From contig JAEWYT010000052.1 in assembly GCA_023458595.1 (NCBI GenBank), forward strand, positions 1 to 63,382: a stretch of DNA of 63,382 bases, in the 5' to 3' direction. The notes beneath the pieces are model-generated. The model was given only the letters and a program-made list of their open reading frames with translations, was not told the origin of the DNA and ran no database searches. Source of the stretch: Pseudomonadota bacterium. GTDB lineage: Bacteria; Pseudomonadota; Alphaproteobacteria; Rhizobiales; Tepidamorphaceae. Each line of letters begins with the position of its first letter. The first letter of the stretch is position 1. This document shows positions 32,654 through 39,876 of this stretch, one piece after another. The position numbers and the translations under genes were made by a program.

Positions 32654-34536
32654 CCGTCGTCGAGGAGCGCCTCGAGCGCCTCGATCCGGTCGGCATCCGC
32701 GGGGCGCTTGTCCCAGCGGATGCGGCCGACGCGGGGAAAGCGCATGGCCAGGCCCGATTTGTGCCGCGTCGAGCGGGCGAGCGCCTCGAAGGCGATCTCC
32801 AGGACGAGGCCCTCGTCGGGCTCGTGCGTCACCTCGCGCACCGGGCCGAACCTGTCGATCGTGTTCTGCCGGACGAACCGGTCGAGGCGCCTGAGCTCCT
32901 CGTCGGTGAAGCCGAAATAGGCCTTGCCCACCGGCACCAGCTCGGTGCCGTCCGGCCCCTCCCGCCAGACGCCGAACGTATAGTCGGAGTAGAAGGACGA
33001 GCGCTTGCCGTGTCCGCGCTGGGCGTACATCAGCACCGCGTCGACGTTGAACGGGTCGCGCTTCCACTTCCACCAGTGCCCCTTCGGCCGGCCGGCGAGA
33101 TAGGGGCTCGCGAGACGCTTGATCATCACGCCCTCGACCGCCTCCGCGTCCCCGCCGGCGCCGTGGCCGGCCGGGTCCGCGCGCGCTTGCGTCAGCGCCT
33201 CCCAGGTCTCGAACGGCACGAGCGGCGACAGGGTGATCCGGTCCGTGTCGATCCCGCCGACGAGCGCTTCGAGGCGGGCGCGCCGCTGCGCGAAGGGGAG
33301 TTCGCGCAGGTCGCCGGCGCCTTCGACCAGGAGGTCGTAGGCGATCAGGTGCGCCGGGAACCCGGCCGTCATCTTCGCCGTCACGGCCTTGCGGTTCAGC
33401 CGTTGCTGAAGGGTGTTGAACGACTGCACGCGGCCCTCGCGCACGATCAGCAGCTCGCCGTCGATGGCCCCGTCGAAATCGAGCGCCTCGAGAAGGTCCG
33501 GGAAGGCCCGCGAGATGTCGTCCCCGGTCCGGCTGTACAGCCGTCGCGCCGGACGGCCGTCGTCGCCGGTCGCGGCCACCGCCTGCACGCGGATGCCGTC
33601 CCATTTCCATTCGGCGGCGAAGTCGGCGGGATCGAGCGTGTCGAAGTCGCCGTCCTCGACCGCATGGCTCAGCATCGGCGGGCGGAACGGCACGGGATCG
33701 CGGCTCGCCGGCCTCTCTCCCCGGCCTTCCGCCCAGGCGAACAGCGCCTCGTAAGGGGGTTCCAGCCCGTGCCAGACCTCCTCCACGTCGCGCGGCTCGA
33801 GGTCTCCCATCGCCGCGACCGCGGTCTTGGCGAGCCGTGCCGAGACGCCGACCCGCAGGCCGCCGGTGATGAGCTTCAGGAGCGCCCAGCGGCCGGTCTC
33901 GTCGAGCCGGTCGAGGAACGAGGCGAGCAGGCCGGGCAGCTCCGCCTTGCCGGCCGTGTCGAGGGCGGCGACGATATCGGGGAGGGAGAGAGTCGGGGTG
34001 TTGTCCTGAGTGAGCGGGCGGATGTCCCCGGGGTTCTTCCCGGCCGGCTGCGCCGGCAACCCCTCTCCCCATCCCTCCCCCGCAAGGGGGGAGGGGGCCA
34101 CTTGGTTGCCGCCTTCAGTGGAGATGGATGAGGCATTCTGCGTATCAAAGGTTGCATGCGGTTGTGATCGAGCTCCATGCCCGCCGCTTGCTCCCCCCTC
34201 CCCCCTTGCGGGGGAGGGATGGGGAGAGGGGTTGGACAAAACGACATCGCCGAAGGCGCCCGTCTTCCCAGGCCACATCAGCGCGACCGTCTCCGACAGG
34301 TCGCCGACATAGTCGTAGGACATGCGGAACAGCACCGGATCGGTGCGCTCCTCGATCAGCGTCCGGATGACGCCGGGCTTGGCGTGGCGGAAGTCGAGGT
34401 CGCCGGTGAGCGCGGCGAGCGCAACCCCCCGCGCCGGATCGGGCGTCCGGCGGAAATAGTCGGCGATCAGCGCGATCTTGGCGTTGCGCCGCGGTTCGTA
34501 GGCGAGCCGGTCGAGAAGCGCCGCGAAGCGGTTCAT
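32650..34536 (-). CDS. ATP-dependent DNA ligase (cisplatin-response LigC type) with an in-frame repeat insertion
   Basis: The protein has an N-terminal DNA-binding domain (about 1-100 and 173-280), an adenylation domain with nucleotidyl motif I WKWDGIR (Lys311), motifs GELLI and VEGVMIKRL, the KWKRDPFNVD segment and a C-terminal OB-fold. This is the family of bacterial ATP ligases with the ligase-associated damage-response genes; the matching exonuclease is 1.1 kb away. The 628-residue length exceeds the usual 530-570. The excess is residues about 102-172, translated from a palindromic repeat (NPSPHPSPARGEGG...SPLAGEGWGEGLPAQPAG). Whether the ligase still folds is unknown. The ATG overlaps the upstream gene stop (ATGA). 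Confidence 0.9.
   Translation of the reverse strand: MNRFAALLDRLAYEPRRNAKIALIADYFRRTPDPARGVALAALTGDLDFRHAKPGVIRTLIEERTDPVLFRMSYDYVGDLSETVALMWPGKTGAFGDVVLSNPSPHPSPARGEGGASGGHGARSQPHATFDTQNASSISTEGGNQVAPSPLAGEGWGEGLPAQPAGKNPGDIRPLTQDNTPTLSLPDIVAALDTAGKAELPGLLASFLDRLDETGRWALLKLITGGLRVGVSARLAKTAVAAMGDLEPRDVEEVWHGLEPPYEALFAWAEGRGERPASRDPVPFRPPMLSHAVEDGDFDTLDPADFAAEWKWDGIRVQAVAATGDDGRPARRLYSRTGDDISRAFPDLLEALDFDGAIDGELLIVREGRVQSFNTLQQRLNRKAVTAKMTAGFPAHLIAYDLLVEGAGDLRELPFAQRRARLEALVGGIDTDRITLSPLVPFETWEALTQARADPAGHGAGGDAEAVEGVMIKRLASPYLAGRPKGHWWKWKRDPFNVDAVLMYAQRGHGKRSSFYSDYTFGVWREGPDGTELVPVGKAYFGFTDEELRRLDRFVRQNTIDRFGPVREVTHEPDEGLVLEIAFEALARSTRHKSGLAMRFPRVGRIRWDKRPADADRIEALEALLDDG
34057..34235. repeat. 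Palindromic repeat pair inserted inside the ligase gene
   Basis: Two near-perfect inverted arms of about 41 bp (34057-34098 and 34192-34235) flank about 93 bp. Each arm can also fold on itself (CCCCTCTCCCCATCCCTCCC against GGGGGGAGGGG). The arms are the CCCCTCTCCCCATCCCTCC...GCAAGGGGG family common between genes of Rhizobiales. Translated on the minus strand it stays open and in frame with the ligase (about 69-71 codons). Confidence 0.85.
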
Positions 34537-34928
34537 GTGTCCTCGTTGAACACCGTGGCGATCTTCCAGCCGTCCGCTCGCTCGATCAGCGCGTAGTGGC
34601 AGACGAAGGCGAGCGCCGCCTCGCCGTCCTCGCGCTCCTGGGACCAGTCGAGGGTCACGAACGTGACGCAGCCGGCCGGCACCGTCTCGACGATCTCGAA
34701 GGCGGAATGGACGATCTCCTCGCGCTCGTAGACGGCGAGCAGCGCCTCGATGTTCTCCAGGAGTTCCTCGCGGTCGGCGAAGACGTTGCCCTTGCCGAAC
34801 TGCCAGATCGTGCAGGGGTAGGCGAAGCGGTCGGCGACCGCCTCCGCGTCGAAGTCGTCGAACCCGGCGGCGTAGGCGGCGAAGAGATCGTCGACCTCGT
34901 CCTCGAACTCGCGCGTCGTCGCTTCCAT
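34533..34928 (-). CDS. NTF2-like (SnoaL-type) protein
   Basis: The 131-residue product starts MEATTREFEDEVDDLFAAYA and has the cone-shaped NTF2-like pattern: an N-terminal helix pair, DAEAVADRFAYPCTIW, an acidic helix (EELLENIEALLAVYE) and sheet strands including VTFVTLDWSQE and the terminal ADGWKIATVFNED. NTF2-like proteins bind small ligands or act as enzymes; no catalytic site can be named here. It overlaps the ligase start by four bases, so coupled expression is likely. It is divergent from the DUF938 gene. Confidence 0.75.
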   Translation of the reverse strand: MEATTREFEDEVDDLFAAYAAGFDDFDAEAVADRFAYPCTIWQFGKGNVFADREELLENIEALLAVYEREEIVHSAFEIVETVPAGCVTFVTLDWSQEREDGEAALAFVCHYALIERADGWKIATVFNEDT

Positions 34929-34998
34929 GATGCTATCTTTCCCGGGACGGCCTTTTGCCGGCATGCTGAGTATCGACGAACCGGAACGCAAGGCGAAG

Positions 34999-35682
34999 AT
35001 GAGCGAATCCCCGAAATCGCCTGTTGCCCCGCGCGGCTGGGTGCCGTCGGACACCGGTGGCCATGGCGGCAAGCTCCATGCTCCCGCGGTCGAGCGCAAC
35101 ACCGCGCCGATCCTGGAGGTTCTGATCGACGTGATCGGGAGCGCGGACACCGCGCCGCGCTACGCCCTGGAGCTCGCCAGCGGATCGGGCGAGCACGCGC
35201 TGGCCTTCGCGCGGGCCTTCCCGAAGGTCGTCTGGCAGCCGAGCGAGCGCGATCCCGCGGGCCTCGCCTCGATCGCCGCCTGGCGAAAGGAGGCCGGTCT
35301 CGAGAACCTGCTGCCGCCGATGCCCGTCGATCTCGACGATCCCGACTGGGCGACGCGCCTGGAAGGCCCGTTCGACCTGATCTTCGCCAGCAACGTCCTG
35401 CACATATCGCCCTGGCACGTGACGCTCAACCTGCTCGCCGGCGCCGCCCGGCTGCTCGACGAGGCCGGGGCCGTCGTCGTCTACGGCTGCTTCAGCCGGT
35501 CCGGCGACTTCGTCTCCGAATCGAACTGGTCCTTCGACCGGTCGCTCAAGGCCCGCAATCCCGCCTGGGGCGTGCGCGACACCGACGCCGTCTCCGGCGA
35601 GGCCGAGAACGTCGGCCTGCGGCTCCAGCGCATCGTGCCGATGCCGGCCAACAACACGGTCCTGATCCTGCGGCGCGCCTGA
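34999..35682 (+). CDS. DUF938 SAM-dependent methyltransferase-like protein
   Basis: The 227-residue product carries the Rossmann SAM-binding motif ALELASGSGEHALAFA, acidic WQPSERDP after strand 2, and DLIFASNVLHISPW at motif IV, all as in DUF938 methyltransferases. The substrate is unknown. ATG 34999 (with AAGGCGAAG upstream) gives the usual N-terminus; ATGs at 34963 and 34927 are further upstream in frame. It faces away from the ligase operon and converges with the exonuclease gene, two bases apart. Confidence 0.88.
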   Translation: MSESPKSPVAPRGWVPSDTGGHGGKLHAPAVERNTAPILEVLIDVIGSADTAPRYALELASGSGEHALAFARAFPKVVWQPSERDPAGLASIAAWRKEAGLENLLPPMPVDLDDPDWATRLEGPFDLIFASNVLHISPWHVTLNLLAGAARLLDEAGAVVVYGCFSRSGDFVSESNWSFDRSLKARNPAWGVRDTDAVSGEAENVGLRLQRIVPMPANNTVLILRRA

Positions 35683-35684
35683 TC

Positions 35685-36713
35685 TCATTCGCTCTCGCCG
35701 GGCGGCGGCTCCGGCTCGCCCTCGTCGTCGTAGCCGACGAGCCGCAGGGGCTTCGCGCGTATGCCCCGCGTCCCCGCCCAGTGCACCAGCGCGTCCTCCT
35801 GGCCGTGCGTGACCCAGAGCTCGGCACAGCCGGTCTCGATCACGGTCGCGCAGAGGTCGTCCCAGTCGGCGTGGTCGGAGACGACGAGCGGCAGTTCCAC
35901 GCCGCGCTGGCGGGCGCGCGCCCTGACGCGCATCCAGCCCGAGGCGAAGGCCGTCACGGGATCGGCGAAGCGGCGCGACCAGACGTCGGTCATCGAGCCC
36001 GGCGGGGCCACGACGATCTCGCCGGCGAGGTCGCCGCCGGCCTCGCGGACGGGAACGAGGGGCCCGAGCCGGACGCCCTCGGCCTCGTAGAGCGCGCACA
36101 GCGCCTCCAGCGCCCCGTGGATGAAGATCGGCCCGTCGAGGCCGGCCTCGCGGATCAGCGCGATCACGCGCTGCGCCTTGCCGAGCCCGTAGGCGCCGAC
36201 GAGATGGGTGCGCTCCGGGAACAGCCGCGCCGAATTGACGAGCTTGGCGATCTCTCCGCGCGCGCAGGGATGGCGGAAGACCGGCAGTCCGAACGTCGCC
36301 TCCGAGATCAGCACGTCGCACGGCACGAGTTCGAAGGGGGCGCAGGTCGGGTCGGCCTCGCGCTTGTAGTCGCCGGTGACGACGATGCGCAGACGCTCCG
36401 CCTCGACGGCGATCTGCGCCGAGCCGAGCACGTGGCCGGCGGGATGGAAGGACACCGTCACGCCGCCGATCCTGATCGCGTCGCCGGGTCTTGCGGCCTG
36501 CGTCGATCCCGCGAAGCCGGCGCCGTAGCGCGCCCCCATCACCGCCAGCGTCTGTGCCGTCGCCAGCACCGAGCCGTGTCCGGCGCGGGCATGGTCGGAA
36601 TGGCCGTGGGTGATCAGCGCGCGGTCGACCGGGCGGACCGGATCGATGAAGAAGTCCCCGGGCGGGCAATGGAGGCCGCGCGGGGTCGGGATGAGCAGTT
36701 CTTCAGGACGCAT
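35685..36713 (-). CDS. Ligase-associated DNA-damage-response exonuclease (metallo-beta-lactamase/beta-CASP)
   Basis: The 342-residue product begins MRPEELLIPTPRGLHCPPGD and carries the MBL motif THGHSDHA, a second His region HPAGHVLGSAQ, GDYKREADPT and a beta-CASP part ending with the DHADW and WVTHGQED motifs. It belongs to the SNM1/Pso2-like exonuclease that goes with bacterial ATP ligases and a DEXH helicase in DNA-crosslink repair. The helicase and PdeM-type phosphoesterase that usually complete the set are not in the window. The C-terminus is acidic (DDEGEPEPPPGESE). Confidence 0.88.
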   Translation of the reverse strand: MRPEELLIPTPRGLHCPPGDFFIDPVRPVDRALITHGHSDHARAGHGSVLATAQTLAVMGARYGAGFAGSTQAARPGDAIRIGGVTVSFHPAGHVLGSAQIAVEAERLRIVVTGDYKREADPTCAPFELVPCDVLISEATFGLPVFRHPCARGEIAKLVNSARLFPERTHLVGAYGLGKAQRVIALIREAGLDGPIFIHGALEALCALYEAEGVRLGPLVPVREAGGDLAGEIVVAPPGSMTDVWSRRFADPVTAFASGWMRVRARARQRGVELPLVVSDHADWDDLCATVIETGCAELWVTHGQEDALVHWAGTRGIRAKPLRLVGYDDEGEPEPPPGESE

Positions 36714-36824
36714 CCCGACCAGGATAGGGAGAAAGGCGCCGGCGGGCGAGACCGGCGCCTTTCGGGCGTCGCCTGGGCGACGTCCGGGCGACGTTCGGGC
36801 GGTGGCGGGGCGATGGGCTTTCGC

Positions 36825-37454
36825 TCAGGCCGCGACGGCCTGGGCGGCGACGGCATGCGCCTTCGCGGTCGCGTCGTTCACCGCCTTCTCGGCTGCCTCC
36901 GGGCTGAAGATCGAGCCCTCGACGCGCACGATCTCGACGTCCGTCAGCCCCATGAAGCCCAGCATGTGCCTGAGGTACGGCGCCTGGAAGTCGATGGCGT
37001 TGCCCGGCGCGGCGCTGTAGACGCCGCCGGTGGCCAGCACGACGTAGACCTTCTTTCCCGTGACGAGACCGACCGGATGGCCTTCCTCCGTGTAGCGGAA
37101 GGTCAGGCCGGCGCGGGCCAGATGGTCGAGCCACGACTTCAGCGTCGAGGTGATGGAGAAATTGATCATGGCCGAGGCGATGACGACGATGTCTGCGGCC
37201 TTCAGCTCGCCGATCAGTTCGTCGGAAACGGCGACAGCGGCGGTCTGCCCGGCCGTGCGCTGGTCCTCGGGCGTGAAGAAGCCGCCGAGCTGGTCGGCGC
37301 CGAGATGGGGCAGCGGATCGCTGCCGAGATCGCGGGTGACGACGGCCGCGCCGGGATGGCCGGCCTTCAGGTCCTCGAGCAGGGTCTGGGCGACCTGCGT
37401 CGATAGCGAGGCCTCGCCGCGCGGGCTGGTGGTGACGAAAAGAATGTTGGTCAT
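36825..37454 (-). CDS. azoR: FMN-dependent NADH-azoreductase
   Basis: AzoR is a flavodoxin-fold quinone/azo reductase. The 209-residue product has the FMN phosphate loop VTTSPRGEASLST at the N-terminus, the SAMINFSITSTLKSWLDHLARAGLTF signature region (seen as MINFSITSTLKSWLDH) and VYVVLATGGVYS for the isoalloxazine. These cytosolic dimers use NADH to reduce quinones and azo compounds, giving resistance to thiol stress. It is divergent from a TetR gene across a well-formed operator (37506-37546), so repression lifted by an electrophile is likely. Confidence 0.93.
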   Translation of the reverse strand: MTNILFVTTSPRGEASLSTQVAQTLLEDLKAGHPGAAVVTRDLGSDPLPHLGADQLGGFFTPEDQRTAGQTAAVAVSDELIGELKAADIVVIASAMINFSITSTLKSWLDHLARAGLTFRYTEEGHPVGLVTGKKVYVVLATGGVYSAAPGNAIDFQAPYLRHMLGFMGLTDVEIVRVEGSIFSPEAAEKAVNDATAKAHAVAAQAVAA

Positions 37455-37505
37455 GGCTGGGTTTCCGGTTCTCTTGCTTGCTTCACACGGCCCGGATCGC
37501 TATAT

Positions 37506-37546
37506 GTTACCGATCGGTACCGTGGCTATAGGTACTGACCGGTAAC
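37506..37546. promoter_or_regulatory. TetR operator between azoR and tetR
   Basis: GTTACCGATCGGTACC (37506-37521) and GGTACTGACCGGTAAC (37531-37546) are inverted copies with 14 of 16 matching positions and a 9-base spacer. The site lies 52 bases before azoR and 65 before the tetR start, placed to control both promoters. Confidence 0.75.
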
Positions 37547-37610
37547 ACCTCTGTCAAGGGGGCGCTGCCGCTTGCTATGTCTGAAGACGTCGCGGAGACG
37601 GATTCGAGCG

Positions 37611-38228
37611 ATGCCCGAACACGAGACCCATGCCGGGAAAATTGCCGAGCCGGCCGGCGCGCGCCCCGATGCGCCGCCGCGCGAGCGGATTCTCGCGGCC
37701 GCGCGTGACCTGTTCTACCGGCAGGGAATCCGTGCCGTCGGCGTCGAGGCGATCGCCGAGGCCGCCCACACCAACAAGATGACCCTCTACCGTCATTTCT
37801 CCTCGAAGGACGAGCTGGTGGCCGAGTACCTGCGCAGTTTCGTCAAGGAGGACGAGGCGGTCTGGGACTGCATCGCCGCCGCCCATCCCGACGACCCGAT
37901 GGCCCAGCTGCGCGACTGGATCCGCCGCATGGCCGAGGCGATCTCGGACCCGAAGTCGCGCGGCTGCGCGGTCGCCAATGCCGGCGTCCAGATCCCCGAG
38001 ACCGAGCATCCCGCCCGCTGCGTCATCGAGCGCCACAAGCGCGCCCTGCGCGAGCATGTGCTGGGCCTGTGCAGGGCCGCGGACCTGCGCGATCCCGAGC
38101 TCGTCGCCGACGGCATCTTCCTGATCCTCGAAGGCGCGCGCGTGAATATCCAGAGCGAGGGCCACGGCGGCCCCGCCTGCCGGTTCGTCGCGCTGTCGGA
38201 AGACCTGATCGCCTCGCACAGCAAGTAG
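37611..38228 (+). CDS. TetR/AcrR-family transcriptional regulator
   Basis: The 205-residue protein has an N-terminal TetR DNA-binding domain (RERILAAARDLFYRQGIRAV and VEAIAEAAHTNKMTLYRHFS) and a helical C-terminal ligand domain with CAVANAGVQIPE. Start ATG 37611 is chosen; an upstream in-frame TTG exists but gives an unusual N-terminus. By position it represses azoR and itself through the inverted repeat between them. Two cysteines (CAVA and CVIE) in the ligand domain could sense electrophiles, which is inference. Confidence 0.9.
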   Translation: MPEHETHAGKIAEPAGARPDAPPRERILAAARDLFYRQGIRAVGVEAIAEAAHTNKMTLYRHFSSKDELVAEYLRSFVKEDEAVWDCIAAAHPDDPMAQLRDWIRRMAEAISDPKSRGCAVANAGVQIPETEHPARCVIERHKRALREHVLGLCRAADLRDPELVADGIFLILEGARVNIQSEGHGGPACRFVALSEDLIASHSK

Positions 38229-38261
38229 CGGAGAGGCGGCAGGCTCGGCGCGGGCCACCCC

Positions 38262-38467
38262 GGATTCCCGCTTTCGCGAGAATGAGCGGACAATAGAGAA
38301 GCCTCGCCCCAAACCCAGGCTGTCATTGCCGGACCAGTTCCGGCAACCCATGAACACCGACATCGGCGACTGTGGCCATGGATGTCCGGAACAAGTCCGG
38401 GCATGACGGCTACGGATTGAGGCGCGGCTTCTCTATTGTCCGCTCATTCTCGCGAAAGCGGGAATCC
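38262..38467. repeat. MITE-like element: 42-bp terminal inverted repeats around a 122-bp core
   Basis: Arms 38262-38303 and 38426-38467 are perfect inverted copies of 42 bp (GGATTCCCGCTTTCGCGAGA at the left end). The core holds two further related hairpins (GCCGGACCAGTTCCGGCAAC and GTCCGGAACAAGTCCGGGC). It fills the space between convergent tetR and dcd genes. Such composite repeats are common in Rhizobiales; no transposase is encoded. Confidence 0.85.
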
Positions 38468-38501
38468 AGGGCCGTAGAGCAAAGCTTAGCGACTTCCGCC
38501 G

Positions 38502-39641
38502 CTAGTGCGTCGGCAGGTGGAAGTGCTTGGAGAGCTTCAGGCCCTGGGCCTGGTAGTGCGAGCCGATGTCGGTGCCGTAGAGCGCCTTCGGCCGCTCGGT
38601 CAGCCGCTCGTAGACGAGGCGGCCGACGATCTGGCCGTCCTCGATGATGAACGGCACGTCGCGGCTTCTGACTTCCAGAACCGCTTTCGCCCCGTGCCCG
38701 CCCGCCGCGGCATGGCCGAAGCCCGGATCGAAGAAGCCCGCGTAGTGGACGCGGAACTCGCCGACGAGCGGGTCGAACGGCACCATCTCGGCCGCGTAGG
38801 TCGGCGGCACGTGCACCGCTTCCTTGGACGCCAGGATGTAGAACTCGTTGGGGTCGAGGATCAGGGAGCCCGGATGGCGCATCTCGATCGCCTCCCAGAA
38901 GTCGAGCACGTCGTAGCCGGCCCGCTTGTCGACGTCGACGACCGCCGTATGCCGCTTCGCCCGGTAGCCGACGAGCCCGACCGTGCCGGCGAGGTCGACG
39001 CTGACGGCGATGCCGCCGGCGATGTCGGGCGCGTCGGTATCGACCAGCCGCTCGGCGGCGTGCAGTTCGCGGGTCTCCCGGTCGGTCAGGAGCGCATGGC
39101 CGCGCCGGAAGCGGATCTGGGCGAGACGCGATCCCGTCCGCACGAGGATCGGGAAGGTGCGCGGGCTGATCTCCAGGTAGAGCGGCCCCTGATAGCCGGT
39201 CTCCACCTTGTCGAAGGCACGGGCGCTGTCGGCGATCACGCGGGTGAAGATGTCGAGACGGCCCGTCGAGCTCTTCGGGTTCGCGTCGGCGGCGATATGG
39301 GGGGGCAGCCGCAATTCCTCGAGCAACGGCACGATGTAGACGCAGCCCGTCTCCAGCACCGCGCCCTGGGTCAGGTCGATCTTGTGCAGGCCGAGCAGGT
39401 CGAGCCGGTCGCGCACCGTGCGGGCCGGCCCGGGCAGGAAGCTCGCGCGGACGCGGTAGGCGGTGCGTCCGAGCCTGAGATCGAGGCTCGCCGGCTGGAT
39501 CTGGTCGCTCGCCAGGTCCCCGCCGGGGATGATCTGGCGGTTGTCGACGAGCCGTCTGATCGCCTCCGCCGGCAGGATGCCCGGCGCGCGGCTGCTGTCG
39601 GCGGCCGCCCGTCCGTCGCTGTTCTCGCCAGTCTCGCCCAT
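38502..39641 (-). CDS. 2'-deoxycytidine 5'-triphosphate deaminase, long rhizobial form
   Basis: The 379-residue protein is about twice the length of E. coli Dcd and has two related halves, as in the PF06559 family of Rhizobiales. The first half has IQPASLDLRLGRTAYRV and SSTGRLDIFTRV; the second has HPGSLILDPNEFYILASKEAV and AGFFDPGFGH, the Dcd/dUTPase active-site patterns. It deaminates dCTP to dUTP for dTMP synthesis. It is divergent from the metZ riboswitch. The 20 N-terminal residues are variable; the start at 39641 is the first ATG. Confidence 0.9.
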   Translation of the reverse strand: MGETGENSDGRAAADSSRAPGILPAEAIRRLVDNRQIIPGGDLASDQIQPASLDLRLGRTAYRVRASFLPGPARTVRDRLDLLGLHKIDLTQGAVLETGCVYIVPLLEELRLPPHIAADANPKSSTGRLDIFTRVIADSARAFDKVETGYQGPLYLEISPRTFPILVRTGSRLAQIRFRRGHALLTDRETRELHAAERLVDTDAPDIAGGIAVSVDLAGTVGLVGYRAKRHTAVVDVDKRAGYDVLDFWEAIEMRHPGSLILDPNEFYILASKEAVHVPPTYAAEMVPFDPLVGEFRVHYAGFFDPGFGHAAAGGHGAKAVLEVRSRDVPFIIEDGQIVGRLVYERLTERPKALYGTDIGSHYQAQGLKLSKHFHLPTH

Positions 39642-39693
39642 CTCCGGCGCCCTCGTCCGCGTATCGTCCTGCTTGGTCTAGCCGAGCCGGCGC

Positions 39694-39722
39694 TTGACGC
39701 CAAGGCGTCACGGCGATAGGAA
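39694..39722 (+). promoter_or_regulatory. Probable promoter of the metZ leader
   Basis: TTGACG (39694-39699) is 17 bases before TAGGAA (39717-39722). The -10 is weak, but a start near 39730 would fall just before the SAM-II aptamer at 39735, which supports the reading. Confidence 0.5.
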
Positions 39723-39734
39723 GCGGGTGTCAAT

Positions 39735-39788
39735 CGTGGTGATTTGGGCCGGCCGGCTTGCAGCCACGTAAAACAAATCGCTAAAAGG
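39735..39788 (+). promoter_or_regulatory. SAM-II riboswitch upstream of metZ
   Basis: The leader contains CGTGGTGATTTGGGCCGG, CGGCTTGCAGCCACG, then TAAAACAAATCGCTAAAAGG, which is the conserved SAM-II layout: an H-type pseudoknot with GATTTGG, GCAGCCACG and GCTAAAA. SAM-II switches of alphaproteobacteria sit before metA, metX or metZ and turn them off when S-adenosylmethionine is high. The terminator 3' of it is the likely expression platform. Confidence 0.93.
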
Positions 39789-39847
39789 CCGGGTCGAAGA
39801 ACCCGGTGCGCCGAGTGGACGAGTCCACGTCGCCTCCGGGCTTTTTT
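39789..39847 (+). terminator. Terminator/antiterminator of the metZ riboswitch
   Basis: CCGGGT (39789-39794) can pair with ACCCGG (39801-39806). Alternatively CCCGG (39802-39806) pairs with CCGGG (39836-39840) over an inner GTGGAC/GTCCAC stem (39815-39820 with 39823-39828), followed by six T (39842-39847). The two forms share ACCCGG and exclude each other, as expected for a switch. Confidence 0.75.
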
Positions 39848-39876
39848 CTTCCCGGCCCTCCGTCGGAGGACCGAAA

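Noticed and set aside
28700..34072. A minus-strand open frame of about 1790 codons and a plus-strand frame of about 1380 codons (29986-34131).
   Set aside because: Both lie antisense or out of frame to well-supported genes (transglycosylase, SH3b protein, ligase). They are dominated by Arg/Gly/Ala/Asp as expected of GC-rich shadow frames and show no family motifs.
34057..34235. Possible CRISPR array from the two similar blocks.
   Set aside because: There are only two blocks, inverted relative to each other, with self-complementary arms; this is a paired palindromic repeat, not direct repeats with spacers.
38262..38467. Terminator between convergent genes.
   Set aside because: The 42-bp arms are 122 bp apart and have no T-tract; the structure is better explained as a mobile or REP-like composite repeat.
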